Of a DNA stretch of 54,910 nucleotides, positions 1-8,839 are shown in pieces (within the stretch, counting starts at the first letter, position 1; every line of letters begins with the position of its first letter). Source of the DNA: Bacteroidota bacterium (GTDB lineage Bacteria > Bacteroidota > Bacteroidia > 2-12-FULL-35-15); assembly GCA_023251805.1 (NCBI GenBank), contig JAHEYB010000018.1, positions 1 through 54,910 of the forward strand, read 5' to 3'. A model generated the notes under the pieces. It was not told where the DNA came from and made no database searches. It saw only the letters and a list, made by a program, of their open reading frames with translations. Both the position numbers and the translations under genes were made by a program.

Positions 1-954
1 TACAGGCAATTGTTCTTTTTTATATTCGAAAGATCGAATTACAATTCTAGCTGTTCCTAAAACTCCAGGAGATAAAATTAATTTTTTGCAAGTAAATATT
101 TGTTCTTCATTCGTATCTGTTCTTTTCACATACACATCCACTCCATTTTCATGCTCTTTAAATTTAAGTACTAAACAATTTTTGTGATACGAAAAATTGG
201 TATTACTGTTCAAGGTTTCAATTGTCATCCATGAGCGGTATCCCGATTTATCTTTATCACTCCAAAAATCCATATCCTTGTATTGTACTGCAGAACGATT
301 GCCCTTGTCCTTTGTAAGCAAGGCTAATGGAGTACGGCCAACGTAAACTCCTTTTTTGTTCAGCTTACTTTTTTGTTTTTTATAGGATGAAAAAATTCCG
401 TTTAAGTTTTGTTCCAGCTCCGAAAAAGGCAATACATTTTGCAAATCTCTAACAGTGTAAGGAGCAGCATCATCTTTATCCCCCGAAATTCCAATATGAC
501 TTGCTACTGCCTCATAAGCCTTCAGTATTTCAGATTCTTTTAATCCAATAGCATCCAATTCCGGTTTAGAAAATTCATAACAACCCAGTCCCCAACCACC
601 ACCTAACCCACCTTTTGCCATGCTTTCCATAGGCATAAACGAGTCGGATTCAAAAGGAGCAAATTTTTCAGAAAGTTGAGTAAGAAAATTTCTTGGCGGA
701 GTTAATTGCGATCCAACTTTTGTTGTTTGCCAAGGAATGCCTTCATACTCTTTACCTAAAAAATAAGTATGTTGCTTTTTATCTTCTTTTCTAATAGAAA
801 TGAAATCTTTATTAGGAATAAGTTCTTTATAGGTTTCATCTTCTGTACCAACATCCAAAACCGCGACATTCACACCAGCCTCTACTAAGGAATTAGCAAC
901 GATAGCACCTGTTGCGCCTGAGCCAACAACAATATAATCGTATGTTAGCTGCAT
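1..954 (-). CDS. GMC-family FAD-dependent oxidoreductase (partial, C-terminus off the window)
   Basis: The minus strand is open from the ATG at 954 to base 1 (318 codons), so the C-terminal part is missing. Residues 8-16 hold the dinucleotide-binding GxGxxG motif (G11, G13, G16) of a Rossmann FAD fold, followed by a glycine-rich stretch near residues 115-128 (GGLGGGWGLG) and, at the window edge, LSPGVLGTARIVIRSF, which resembles the second FAD-contact region of glucose-methanol-choline oxidoreductases. The family oxidises alcohols or sugars with FAD; the substrate cannot be read here. The start overlaps the stop of the preceding small gene (945-1355) by 10 bp, pointing to translational coupling. 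The catalytic His pair typical of the family would lie in the missing part. Confidence 0.85.
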   Translation of the reverse strand, partial: MQLTYDYIVVGSGATGAIVANSLVEAGVNVAVLDVGTEDETYKELIPNKDFISIRKEDKKQHTYFLGKEYEGIPWQTTKVGSQLTPPRNFLTQLSEKFAPFESDSFMPMESMAKGGLGGGWGLGCYEFSKPELDAIGLKESEILKAYEAVASHIGISGDKDDAAPYTVRDLQNVLPFSELEQNLNGIFSSYKKQKSKLNKKGVYVGRTPLALLTKDKGNRSAVQYKDMDFWSDKDKSGYRSWMTIETLNSNTNFSYHKNCLVLKFKEHENGVDVYVKRTDTNEEQIFTCKKLILSPGVLGTARIVIRSFEYKKEQLPV

Positions 955-1355
955 TTTCGCTTAATATTATTTATAATTATTATTCCGAGTGCTGCACGAA
1001 AAACTGCCCGCATTCCAACCGCTGCCACTTTAAACAAATAAAAAAATGAAAAATTTCTAGAAAGAAAATATCTCGTATAATTGGGTGACGCTTCCAAAAT
1101 AGCCAACATTGTATATAATTTTCTGCGGACATTATTGTTAGGTTCTTTCAAGGCTAAGCCTGCATCAATACACGTCATCTTCCATTTACTTTTTAGCATA
1201 CAGCTCCAAAGTGTCTGCTCATATTTTGAAAATTGGATGTTTAATTTTTGCATAGCATCCGCATAGGTATCCATTTCAGAATCCTCTATTGGAATAGAGA
1301 GTAAATAATCCCCTATTCGCCCTGCTTCATAAATTGCTGTGCTTTTATTTTCCAA
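945..1355 (-). CDS. Small hypothetical protein coupled to the GMC oxidoreductase
   Basis: 136 residues, mostly helical by composition, without a signal peptide; a hydrophobic stretch near the C-terminus (residues 107-130, FKVAAVGMRAVFRAALGI) could be a membrane or hydrophobic-groove segment. I do not recognise a named domain. The start shown is a TTG at 1355; no ATG occurs before the conserved-looking part, so the exact start is uncertain. Its stop overlaps the ATG of the GMC oxidoreductase, so the two are almost certainly co-translated. A role as a small partner subunit or maturation factor of the oxidoreductase is inference from this coupling only, by analogy with small subunits that accompany some GMC dehydrogenases. 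Confidence 0.6.
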   Translation of the reverse strand: MENKSTAIYEAGRIGDYLLSIPIEDSEMDTYADAMQKLNIQFSKYEQTLWSCMLKSKWKMTCIDAGLALKEPNNNVRRKLYTMLAILEASPNYTRYFLSRNFSFFYLFKVAAVGMRAVFRAALGIIIINNIKRKCS

Positions 1356-1429
1356 TTGAGTATTTTTCGTTATTTTGCTTTAAATTTATCACAAATTACG
1401 GAAATTTTAGCATTAAAAAACAATTATAA

Positions 1430-2107
1430 ATGATAATCATTACAGGAATTACGGGCGGAATTGGAAATTTTTTGTTCAATAAATTTTCTCAGGCAGGAGA
1501 ACAAATTATTGGGACGTATCATTTGAATAAACCGGAAGGGAAACAATATGCAAATACCATTCAGCTTGACATTACAGATTTTAGTGCAATAGAAAAATTT
1601 ATTGTTTCTATCAAATCAAAAGAAATAACATTAATTAATTGCGCAGGTGTTTCTGCAAATGCATTTGCTCATAAATCCGCGATTGAAGAATGGAACAATG
1701 TCATCAATGTAAATTTAAACGGCACCTTTTATTTAATTCGTGCTGTTTTGCCTTTGATGCGTGAACAAAATTTCGGTCGCATCATTAACCTTTCATCCAT
1801 TGTTTCTCAAACCGGAGTTATTGGAACAAGCGCTTATGCTGCTTCTAAAGCTGGAATCAATGGAATCATAAAAAGTATTGCTTTAGAAAATGCACAAAAA
1901 GGAATTACCATTAACAATATTAATTTGGGATATTTTAAAGTAGGAATGATTGATACGGTTCCGAAAGAAATTCAAGAAAAAATAAAATCAAAAATTGCGA
2001 ACAATGAATTTGGTGATCCTGAAAATATTTTTAATACGATTCAATACATCAGAAATACTCCTTACTTAAATGGAAGTTGTGTGGATTTGAATGGCGGATT
2101 GGTTTGA
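1430..2107 (+). CDS. SDR-family oxidoreductase (3-oxoacyl-ACP reductase-like)
   Basis: 225 residues with the full classical short-chain dehydrogenase signature: cofactor loop TGITGGIG at residues 5-12, NCAG at 70-73, structural Asn95, catalytic Ser122/123, Tyr136 and Lys140 (YAASK). It is close in layout to FabG but shorter than the usual 240-250 residues because the substrate-binding loop after residue 165 is compact. It would reduce or oxidise a carbonyl/hydroxyl group with NAD(P)H in the cytoplasm; the substrate is unknown. It is transcribed divergently from the GMC pair across a 74-bp gap and is followed by the inverted word repeat at 2113-2247, which separates it from the convergent DUF2304 gene. 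Confidence 0.88.
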   Translation: MIIITGITGGIGNFLFNKFSQAGEQIIGTYHLNKPEGKQYANTIQLDITDFSAIEKFIVSIKSKEITLINCAGVSANAFAHKSAIEEWNNVINVNLNGTFYLIRAVLPLMREQNFGRIINLSSIVSQTGVIGTSAYAASKAGINGIIKSIALENAQKGITINNINLGYFKVGMIDTVPKEIQEKIKSKIANNEFGDPENIFNTIQYIRNTPYLNGSCVDLNGGLV

Positions 2108-2112
2108 AACAA

Positions 2113-2247
2113 ATGTGCAGATGTGTAGATGTGTAGATTAAAAAATTAAAAGAAAGGAGTAAATGATTTAATAAATTATTCCATTTTAGTATTTATTTAA
2201 ACAAATGTTCCTCGTTACTGTAATCCCAATCTGCACATCTACACATC
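2113..2247. repeat. Inverted word repeat between convergent genes (GATGTGTAGATG family)
   Basis: Bases 2113-2139 are built from the word GATGTGTAGATG/ATGTGCAG, and 2228-2247 carry the reverse complement; about 19 of 20 bases match. The two arms abut the 3' ends of the SDR gene and of the DUF2304 gene. The intervening 85 bases are AT-rich and show no gene. The arms could form a long hairpin in either transcript, so this may double as a terminator. Confidence 0.75.
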
Positions 2248-2578
2248 ATTTCATTTTTTCCTTCAACAAAGCAACATCCTGAGCTAATTGTTTGTTTTGC
2301 GATTGCAATTTAGATATGACTACACTCAAATGAAGCAAATAAATAAATACTGCAAAGATTGCTGCAATAAAAACTAAGTTGGGAGGCGAATACACACCAA
2401 CCAGTTCGGAAACTACAGCCAATCCATCTCTCCAAAAGGAAAATACTATCAATATGATTGTACAAACTATCCATACAATGGAATATTCTTCACGTAATTT
2501 TCCTTTGATAATTAATCTTACGATGTAAAGCAAAAACAATATGCTTGTAACGATTGCGATGGCTTGAATTCTAAACAT
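2246..2578 (-). CDS. DUF2304 domain-containing membrane protein
   Basis: 110 residues with three hydrophobic segments (about 5-23, 35-50, 70-90) and a charged C-terminal helix (QSQNKQLAQDVALLKEKM) that looks like a short coiled coil. Length and pattern, including the GKLREEYSIVWI loop after the first helix, match DUF2304 proteins. It lies 4 bp downstream of a GT2 glycosyltransferase, the arrangement in which this domain is commonly seen; it is presumed to help anchor or assist the polyprenyl-phosphate sugar transferase. The precise role is not established. The stop codon abuts the right arm of the word repeat at 2228-2247. Confidence 0.8.
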   Translation of the reverse strand: MFRIQAIAIVTSILFLLYIVRLIIKGKLREEYSIVWIVCTIILIVFSFWRDGLAVVSELVGVYSPPNLVFIAAIFAVFIYLLHLSVVISKLQSQNKQLAQDVALLKEKMK

Positions 2579-2582
2579 GAGA

Positions 2583-3299
2583 TTATTTTTTAAATTTAAT
2601 TCTTATAAAAGTATAAATAATTGCCAATGTAACTTTAAACATATAATAAACGGAAGAGACAGCACCAATAGATGAAACACCGCCCTGACGCTCCTTCATA
2701 TTCACCGATACTTCTCCGATTTTTAATTTATTTAAGGAATATAAAATAATTGATTCCGGCTCCGGATATTCATCGGGATAATTTTCAGCTACCAGTTCCA
2801 AAACTTTTTTATTGATTATTCGAAAACCCGAAGTACTATCATTCACTTTAACACCAACAAAAAAACGATTCAACCATTTAAAATAATTTATTCCAAATCG
2901 TCTGATAGCCGATGACTGAAATCCTTCTTTCGACATAAATCGAGAACCGATTACAATATCTAAATTATTTTCTTTGATCGCATTTACCAGTTTTGAAATT
3001 TCTGATGCAGGATGCTGTCCGTCACCATCAATTTGAATGGCGTAATCAAATCCGTGTTCAAAAGCATATTTGAATCCTGTTTGCACAGCCCCACCAATGC
3101 CCAAATTTATTGGTAAATTAAGTGCAACACATTTTAATTTAGAAATAATTTCAGCGGTAGAATCCACCGAACAATCATTCACGACAACAACGGTAATTGA
3201 TAACTTTTGTAACTCAGCAGTTTGAAGAATATCATTCACCACAGCCGTAATTGCTTTCTCTTCATTATAAGCGGGTACGATGGTTGATATGCGGGTCAT
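2583..3299 (-). CDS. Family 2 glycosyltransferase (DPM1-like)
   Basis: 238 residues, a GT-A fold: IVPAYNEE at 7-14, VNDCSVDST at 40-48, NLGIGGA near 65-71 and the metal/donor-binding DGDGQHP at 91-97, then the acceptor-side DSTSGFR motif. This is the pattern of polyprenyl-phosphate mannose/glucose synthases that transfer a sugar from a nucleotide donor onto a lipid phosphate at the inner membrane. No C-terminal membrane helices are present, but the adjacent DUF2304 protein could supply membrane contact. It starts at an ATG at 3299; between it and kdsD lies the word-repeat spacer 3304-3406. Confidence 0.88.
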   Translation of the reverse strand: MTRISTIVPAYNEEKAITAVVNDILQTAELQKLSITVVVVNDCSVDSTAEIISKLKCVALNLPINLGIGGAVQTGFKYAFEHGFDYAIQIDGDGQHPASEISKLVNAIKENNLDIVIGSRFMSKEGFQSSAIRRFGINYFKWLNRFFVGVKVNDSTSGFRIINKKVLELVAENYPDEYPEPESIILYSLNKLKIGEVSVNMKERQGGVSSIGAVSSVYYMFKVTLAIIYTFIRIKFKK

Positions 3300-3303
3300 G
3301 CTT

Positions 3304-3406
3304 GTTTTAAAGTTGAAAAGTTAGAAGGCTGGAAAGTTGCATTATCATTATTTTATATTTTGTTTTAACCTTTAAACATTTCAACTTTTCAACCTTAAAA
3401 CTTCTT
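3304..3406. repeat. Inverted word repeat (GTTGAAAAGTT family)
   Basis: Left block 3304-3340 reads GTTTTAAAGTTGAAAAGTTAG followed by diverging copies. Right block 3374-3406 is the approximate reverse complement (CAACTTTTCAACCTTAAAAC). It fills most of the space between the kdsD stop and the glycosyltransferase start. No gene is seen within it. Confidence 0.65.
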
Positions 3407-4373
3407 AAATTATGCCTTCTTTCAGCAAATCATGTAAGTGTACAAAACCATGATACTTTCCTTTATCAGTAACAATAAGTTGAGTAATATTATACTGCTC
3501 CAATAACTGCATTGCATTTATTGCCAATTCATCTGCATCAATTTGTTTAGGTGTTTTATTCATAATATCACTGGCAGTCAGGCTGCTAATCGCGTCTGTT
3601 TTTTCTAGCATTCTTCTCAAATCACCATCTGTAATTACGCCAACTAAATTTTCATTATTAAGTACGGCAGTTGCTCCCAAGCGTTTGGATGAAATTTCCA
3701 TAATCACCGATTTTATGGAATCACTGGGTTTCACTATAGGCTTTTGATTTTGTGATGCAATATCACCCACCTTTAAATATAATTTTTTACCCAGCGCTCC
3801 TCCAGGATGATATTTTGCAAAATCAGCACTCGTAAAATCTCTGCAGTCCAACAAACAAACAGCCAATGCATCGCCCATTGCCAACTGTGCTGTAGTGCTG
3901 GATGTTGGTGCAAGGTTATTCGGACAAGCTTCTTTTTCAACCGTTGAATTCAAAATATAATCAGCTTGTTTTGCTAAGTACGAATCGGTATTACCAACTA
4001 AAGCAATTAATTTATTTCCACCCGTTTTTAATAACGGCACAAGTACTTTAATCTCGGGCGTGTTCCCACTCTTTGAGATACAAATCACCACATCGTCTTT
4101 TTGTATGGTTCCCAAATCGCCATGAATGGCATCTGCTGCATGCATAAAAATAGAAGGTGTTCCAGTAGAATTCATTGTAGCAACTATCTTTTGAGCAATG
4201 ATAGCACTCTTTCCAATACCAGTAATAACCAATCGGCCTTTCGACTCATACACCAGCTTTACTATGGCTACAAAATCGTTATTAATGTAATTCTCAAGGT
4301 TTTTTACAGAGTCTGCCTCAATATTTAAGGTAGTTTTAGCTAGCGCAATTATTTTATCGATGGATTTATTCAC
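3405..4373 (-). CDS. kdsD: Arabinose-5-phosphate isomerase (KpsF/GutQ/KdsD family)
   Basis: 322 residues: an N-terminal SIS sugar-isomerase domain (about 40-175) with VITGIGKSA and SSTTAQLAMGDALAV, the YHPGGALGKKL linker, then two CBS domains (about 205-255 and 270-320). This is the full-length architecture of enzymes that interconvert ribulose-5-phosphate and arabinose-5-phosphate, the first step towards Kdo for lipopolysaccharide. The start is a GTG at 4373; no in-frame ATG fits better. It is divergent from recQ over a 180-bp AT-rich region with no clear promoter consensus. It may be co-transcribed with the downstream glycosyltransferase pair, which would fit a shared envelope-glycan role. 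Confidence 0.9.
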   Translation of the reverse strand: MNKSIDKIIALAKTTLNIEADSVKNLENYINNDFVAIVKLVYESKGRLVITGIGKSAIIAQKIVATMNSTGTPSIFMHAADAIHGDLGTIQKDDVVICISKSGNTPEIKVLVPLLKTGGNKLIALVGNTDSYLAKQADYILNSTVEKEACPNNLAPTSSTTAQLAMGDALAVCLLDCRDFTSADFAKYHPGGALGKKLYLKVGDIASQNQKPIVKPSDSIKSVIMEISSKRLGATAVLNNENLVGVITDGDLRRMLEKTDAISSLTASDIMNKTPKQIDADELAINAMQLLEQYNITQLIVTDKGKYHGFVHLHDLLKEGII

Positions 4374-4553
4374 TTCGTAGAGCTTTTAAAATAAAGTAGA
4401 GAAATGTTTGTCTGTGTAACAATTTTTTATTATATATTTACATTAGATATTTAGAAAACGTATTTTATTGATTCTTTATATAAAGGTATAAAAATAGTTC
4501 ATTTTAAAGATAATCTCAACATAAACATTAATTAAAAAAATCAGGAATTGAAA

Positions 4554-6761
4554 ATGCTCGATGTAGAAACATCGCTTTCGGAATGCTTACAGAAATATTT
4601 TGGGTTCAAAAAATTTAAAGGGCAACAAGAGGCGATAATTGGAAGTTTACTTGAAGGAAAAGATACGTTTGTAATTATGCCAACCGGTGGCGGCAAATCA
4701 TTATGCTATCAGCTACCTGCACTTGTAAGTGAAGGAACAGCAATCATTATCTCCCCGCTTATTGCCCTAATGAAAAATCAAGTGGATGCATTGCGCAATT
4801 TTGGAAATGAAGAAGGCATTGCACACTTTTTAAACTCCTCCCTTACCAAAGCTGAAATCACGAAAGTGAAAAAAGATATTACTGATGGGAAAACAAAATT
4901 ATTATATGTTGCACCAGAAAGTTTAACCAAAGAAGATAATATTGCATTTTTTAACGAAATAAAAATTTCCTTTTTCGCGATTGATGAAGCACATTGCATT
5001 TCGGAATGGGGACATGATTTCCGTCCCGAATATCGCAGACTTCGCCCCATCATTGAACAAATTGGCAAAGTGCCGATTATTGCATTAACAGCAACTGCCA
5101 CTCCAAAAGTTCAGCAAGACATTCAGAAAAATTTAGGAATGAGTGATGCCGGACTTTTCAAGTCCTCTTTTAATCGCGCTAACTTATATTATGAAGTTCG
5201 CCCAAAAGTAAATGTGATTAAAGAAATCATCAAATACGTAAAAACGCAACAAGGAAAATCGGGAATTGTTTATTGTTTAAGTCGCAAGAAAGTGGAAGAG
5301 CTTGCTCAAACATTACAAGTAAACGGAATAAAAGCATTACCGTATCATGCAGGATTAGAGGCGAAAGAGCGTGCAAAAACACAAGATGCCTTTTTGATGG
5401 AAGACATTGATGTGATTGTTGCTACCATTGCATTTGGAATGGGGATTGACAAACCGGATGTTCGTTTTGTCATTCACCACGATATTCCTAAATCATTGGA
5501 AGGTTATTATCAGGAAACCGGTCGCGGTGGCCGTGATGGCGGTGAAGGAAATTGTGTTACTTTTTACAGTCACGATGACATTGTGAAGTTGGAAAAATTT
5601 ATGAAAGGAAAGCCCGTTGCGGAGCAGGAAATTGGGAAACAGCTTTTAACAGAAACTGTTTCTTATGCGGAGACTTCCAGCTGTCGCAGAAAATTTTTAT
5701 TGCATTATTTTGGTGAAGAGTTTGATGAAAAAGGATGTGGTGGAATGTGCGACAATTGTAGAAATCCAAAACAAAAATTTGATGGAATGGATGACATTGC
5801 TTTGGCGATTGAAGCTGTTACAGATGTCAAAGAAAAATTCAAAACAAAAGATGTTATCAATGTTCTTTTAGGAAATATTACATCCACCGTAAAATCATAC
5901 AAGCATAACGAATTAGAATGCTTTGGCAAAGGAACCGAAGACGATAAAAACGAAAAATACTGGAATGCTATTTTCCGTCAAGCTTTGGTATCCGGATTAC
6001 TTTCAAAAGATGTAGAAAATTATGGATTATTGAAAGTGACAAAAGACGGAGAGAAATTTTTGGATAAACCATATAGTATGATGGTGACCAAAGATCATGA
6101 TTATGAAGGAACAGAAAGTGATGACGATGATGGACCATCAGGTGGTAGTGGAAAAGGTGGCTCAGGGGCTGATGTAGTTTTATTTGCTGCTTTGAAAGAT
6201 CTTTTAAAACAAACTGCCAACAAATTAAAATTACCTCCTTATGTTATTTTTCAGGAAGTATCATTAGAAGAAATGGCCATTCAATATCCAATTAAAATGG
6301 ATGAGTTGGTAAATATTACCGGAGTTGGACAAGGGAAAGCACAAAAATTTGGAAAAGCATTCATTGATTTAATTGCAAAATACGTTGAAGAAAATGAGAT
6401 TGAACGACCATTGGATATGGTGGTAAAATCCATTGTCAATAAATCAGGATTAAAAGTTTATATCATACAAAACATTGACAGGAAGCTGCCTTTGGAGGAT
6501 GTTGCAAAAGCAAAAGGATTAAGTTTATCAGATTTAATTATTGAAATTGAAAGCATTGTGCACTCAGGTACAAAAGTAAATATCAGTTATTATATTAATG
6601 ATGTTATTGATGAGGACAAACAAGAGGAAGCATTAGAATATTTCAAAGAATCCAATTCGGATTCGATTGCTGAAGCTTTAAAAGAATTGGGAGAGGATGA
6701 ATACACCGAGGAAGAAATTCGTTTAATGCGAATTAAATTCATGAGTGAATTTGGAAATTAA
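4554..6761 (+). CDS. recQ: ATP-dependent DNA helicase RecQ
   Basis: 735 residues from the ATG at 4554; a TTG two codons upstream (4548) is possible but unnecessary. Helicase motifs: Walker A TGGGKS at 44-49, DEAH at 144-147 in the RecQ-type context [18 protein letters not shown]-like ALTATAT, and motif [12 protein letters not shown]. Then comes the zinc-binding region with the four cysteines ([13 protein letters not shown]) about residues 372-402, a winged-helix RQC domain, and an HRDC domain (about 540-625). The C-terminal 110 residues form a further helical, acidic extension seen in Bacteroidota RecQ. A 3'-5' helicase for recombination repair and stalled forks. A palindromic repeat and a terminator follow directly. 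Confidence 0.95.
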   Translation: MLDVETSLSECLQKYFGFKKFKGQQEAIIGSLLEGKDTFVIMPTGGGKSLCYQLPALVSEGTAIIISPLIALMKNQVDALRNFGNEEGIAHFLNSSLTKAEITKVKKDITDGKTKLLYVAPESLTKEDNIAFFNEIKISFFAIDEAHCISEWGHDFRPEYRRLRPIIEQIGKVPIIALTATATPKVQQDIQKNLGMSDAGLFKSSFNRANLYYEVRPKVNVIKEIIKYVKTQQGKSGIVYCLSRKKVEELAQTLQVNGIKALPYHAGLEAKERAKTQDAFLMEDIDVIVATIAFGMGIDKPDVRFVIHHDIPKSLEGYYQETGRGGRDGGEGNCVTFYSHDDIVKLEKFMKGKPVAEQEIGKQLLTETVSYAETSSCRRKFLLHYFGEEFDEKGCGGMCDNCRNPKQKFDGMDDIALAIEAVTDVKEKFKTKDVINVLLGNITSTVKSYKHNELECFGKGTEDDKNEKYWNAIFRQALVSGLLSKDVENYGLLKVTKDGEKFLDKPYSMMVTKDHDYEGTESDDDDGPSGGSGKGGSGADVVLFAALKDLLKQTANKLKLPPYVIFQEVSLEEMAIQYPIKMDELVNITGVGQGKAQKFGKAFIDLIAKYVEENEIERPLDMVVKSIVNKSGLKVYIIQNIDRKLPLEDVAKAKGLSLSDLIIEIESIVHSGTKVNISYYINDVIDEDKQEEALEYFKESNSDSIAEALKELGEDEYTEEEIRLMRIKFMSEFGN

Positions 6762-6764
6762 TTT

Positions 6765-6784
6765 CCTGCCTACCGGCAGACAGG
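6765..6784. repeat. Short palindromic repeat (CTGCC-TACC-GGCAG type)
   Basis: Three bases after the recQ stop. The arms CTGCC and GGCAG flank TACC and are followed by ACAGG. A diverged copy with the same core (TACCTATCGGTAGACAGGC) lies at 45147-45165 upstream of ssb, so this is a dispersed element rather than part of recQ. Confidence 0.6.
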
Positions 6785-6796
6785 TTTGTTTGCAAT

Positions 6797-6830
6797 AAAA
6801 GCCTTACAGTCATTATTGTAGGGCTTTTTT
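6797..6830 (+). terminator. Rho-independent terminator after recQ
   Basis: AAAAGCCTTACAG pairs with TTGTAGGGCTTTT (one G-U pair) around a short loop, followed by a T run. It lies 36 bp after the recQ stop and upstream of the T9SS cargo gene. Confidence 0.8.
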
Positions 6831-6835
6831 GTTTC

Positions 6836-6866
6836 TTGTTTTTTACATTTTTTTAACTTATATTTG
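6836..6866 (+). promoter_or_regulatory. Predicted Bacteroidota promoter for the T9SS cargo cluster
   Basis: TATATTTG at 6859-6866 matches the TAnnTTTG -7 consensus, with TTG at 6836-6838 about 20 bp upstream. The ATG at 6892 is 25 bp downstream. The same TATATTTGATA core occurs in the -7 region of the giant adhesin gene. Confidence 0.55.
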
Positions 6867-6891
6867 ATATACTAAATAAATACTCCACATT

Positions 6892-8229
6892 ATGAAAAAA
6901 ATTTACTCCTTATTGTTTTTGATGATTACTTTCATCGCAAATAGTTTTGCACAGAATACTTGCTCCACTCCATATCCAATTTCCTCAACTATGACCGGAT
7001 ATTTTAGTGCCGCAATGAGCACCCCCAATACTGACTTAAGCAACAATTATGGTTGTATTAGTCCTGCCGACAATGCAACATGGTTATATTTTCAAGCCTG
7101 CACCTCCGGAAATATTGATATTCGAATTCTGTGTACCTCTGGCTCTGCTGCTGACGTAGATTTTATTGTTTGGGGTCCACTATCAGCTTCTACCGACTGT
7201 GGATTAACCGCAGGACAAATTATTGATTGTTCAACATCTTCCGGAATATTAGATACAATAAATGTAATTGGAGCAATAGCTGGGAGTTATTATAAAATTT
7301 TAATTTCCAATCCTTTAAATTATAATATTGCGGCTCAATTAACTAATATTTCTCCAGGAATGATTTATGATACGTTGTGTACATATTGTGCGGGTTCGGG
7401 CCCTATTCCTTCTCAGCAAATTTGCCAAGTTACAACCGACTTACTTTTAAATCAGAATATTATTATTTGGGAAAAGGACACGCTATACACCGGACCATAT
7501 ATCATACAAAAGGAATCGACCACGATGGGAATTTATAACACACTTGCAACTGTTATGAATAATGATACATCGGCTTATGTGGATAGTGTTTCCAATCCAA
7601 TGATACAAGCATTCAAATATCGAATTGCCATTCCTGATACGTGTGGATTTGGAACAATCGGTTATGGTGCACCTCACACAACCATTCATCTTCTTACTTC
7701 AACATCTTCAAGCACCGGCTACCCTCAATTGTCGTGGAATAGTTATATCGGATTTGGTTACGGAACATATTACATTTATAGAGGTGCGTCACCAACATCC
7801 CTAACACTTTACGATTCCATTTCAGCCTCTTTTAATTCTTATACGGATGTAGCAGCCGTCCCCGGAATGAATTATTATTCCGTTTCCGTGCTACCTCCGG
7901 CTCCGTGTCAACCATCCAGGGCAATGACAATGAATAGCTTTTCAAATGTTAGCCCGGTTATGTTTACAGGAATAAATGAATATGAATTCAATCAATTAAC
8001 GGTAGGGCCAAATCCTGCTTTTGATGTTTTGAATTTTAGTTTAGGAAGCGCTTCAGCAGATGTAAGTGTTGACATTATTGACGTTACAGGCAGAATCATT
8101 TTATCAAAAACATTTGAGAATGTAAATCAAGATGCAATTTCATTGAATGAAATTTCTAATGGAAGCTATGTGGTGAGATTTACATCGGAAAACAAAACGA
8201 CTCATAGAAATATTATTATAGCAAAATAA
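6892..8229 (+). CDS. T9SS type A cargo protein, 445 aa
   Basis: A signal peptide (about residues 1-21, ending SFAQ) is followed by a cysteine-containing module that resembles secreted Bacteroidota domains of unknown function (TWLYFQACTSGNIDIRI, about 50-150), a fibronectin/Ig-like middle (about 170-340), and a C-terminal sorting domain from about residue 365 with VGPNPAFDVLNF and DIIDVTGRIILSK. The latter is the type A T9SS signal that carries a protein across the outer membrane and is usually removed on attachment. The sorting domain is nearly the same as that of the 8840-10021 protein although the bodies differ. It is the first of three closely spaced plus-strand genes (gaps 25 and 3 bp), probably one operon. 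Function of the mature protein is unknown. Confidence 0.82.
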   Translation: MKKIYSLLFLMITFIANSFAQNTCSTPYPISSTMTGYFSAAMSTPNTDLSNNYGCISPADNATWLYFQACTSGNIDIRILCTSGSAADVDFIVWGPLSASTDCGLTAGQIIDCSTSSGILDTINVIGAIAGSYYKILISNPLNYNIAAQLTNISPGMIYDTLCTYCAGSGPIPSQQICQVTTDLLLNQNIIIWEKDTLYTGPYIIQKESTTMGIYNTLATVMNNDTSAYVDSVSNPMIQAFKYRIAIPDTCGFGTIGYGAPHTTIHLLTSTSSSTGYPQLSWNSYIGFGYGTYYIYRGASPTSLTLYDSISASFNSYTDVAAVPGMNYYSVSVLPPAPCQPSRAMTMNSFSNVSPVMFTGINEYEFNQLTVGPNPAFDVLNFSLGSASADVSVDIIDVTGRIILSKTFENVNQDAISLNEISNGSYVVRFTSENKTTHRNIIIAK

Positions 8230-8254
8230 GATAGACTTTACTAATTTTTAAGTT

Positions 8255-8836
8255 ATGAAAAAAATTATTCTCGTTTTTTTGTGTATTCTATGCTCTATAA
8301 TAAAAATGAATGCTCAGGTTACTTGGCCCACCTATTATGTCATACCACCAAGCACAGGCTGTGACGGAACATGGGCAATCAATACTTCTTCTACACTTGG
8401 TTCATGTGGAATGACTCCATACACTTATATCTACAGCCCTTCTGGATGTGGCACATCCGGTGCAAGTTTTTCCGGAGATACGTTATTTATTCCGCTCTGC
8501 GCAGTCCCCTGTAATCTAACAATTGTCAATGCTAGTGGTCAAACTTGTTCCTGCTCCACAGGATCTGCAACAGGAATAAATGAATCTGAAATTTTTAAAG
8601 CTAAACTTTATCCCACTATTTTAAAAAGAGCTGAAAACATTACTATCGAATTTTCTGAAAGCACATCAACAAAAGCAATTCAAATATTTGATAATATCGG
8701 CAGGTCTGTTGAAAATATTAGCACTAAAGAAAGAGTACTTAAACACTCATTCGCAAGTTATAGGGCAGGTATATATTATTTATCTATTACATCCTCTAAC
8801 GGTTGGACCGAACTACATAAAATTTCAATCGAATAA
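8255..8836 (+). CDS. Small secreted protein with T9SS-like C-terminal domain
   Basis: 193 residues. Signal peptide 1-21 (ends KMNAQ), then a short cysteine- and Ser/Thr-rich mature part (about 22-105) with eight or more cysteines, then a C-terminal beta-rich domain (about 110-193; AKLYPTILKRAENITIEF, IQIFDNIGRSVENIS, YRAGIYYLSI) that follows the type A sorting pattern but has LYPT where most copies have YPNP. It sits between two cargo genes with 25-bp and 3-bp spacing. No enzymatic motif is visible. Confidence 0.75.
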   Translation: MKKIILVFLCILCSIIKMNAQVTWPTYYVIPPSTGCDGTWAINTSSTLGSCGMTPYTYIYSPSGCGTSGASFSGDTLFIPLCAVPCNLTIVNASGQTCSCSTGSATGINESEIFKAKLYPTILKRAENITIEFSESTSTKAIQIFDNIGRSVENISTKERVLKHSFASYRAGIYYLSITSSNGWTELHKISIE

Positions 8837-8839
8837 AAA

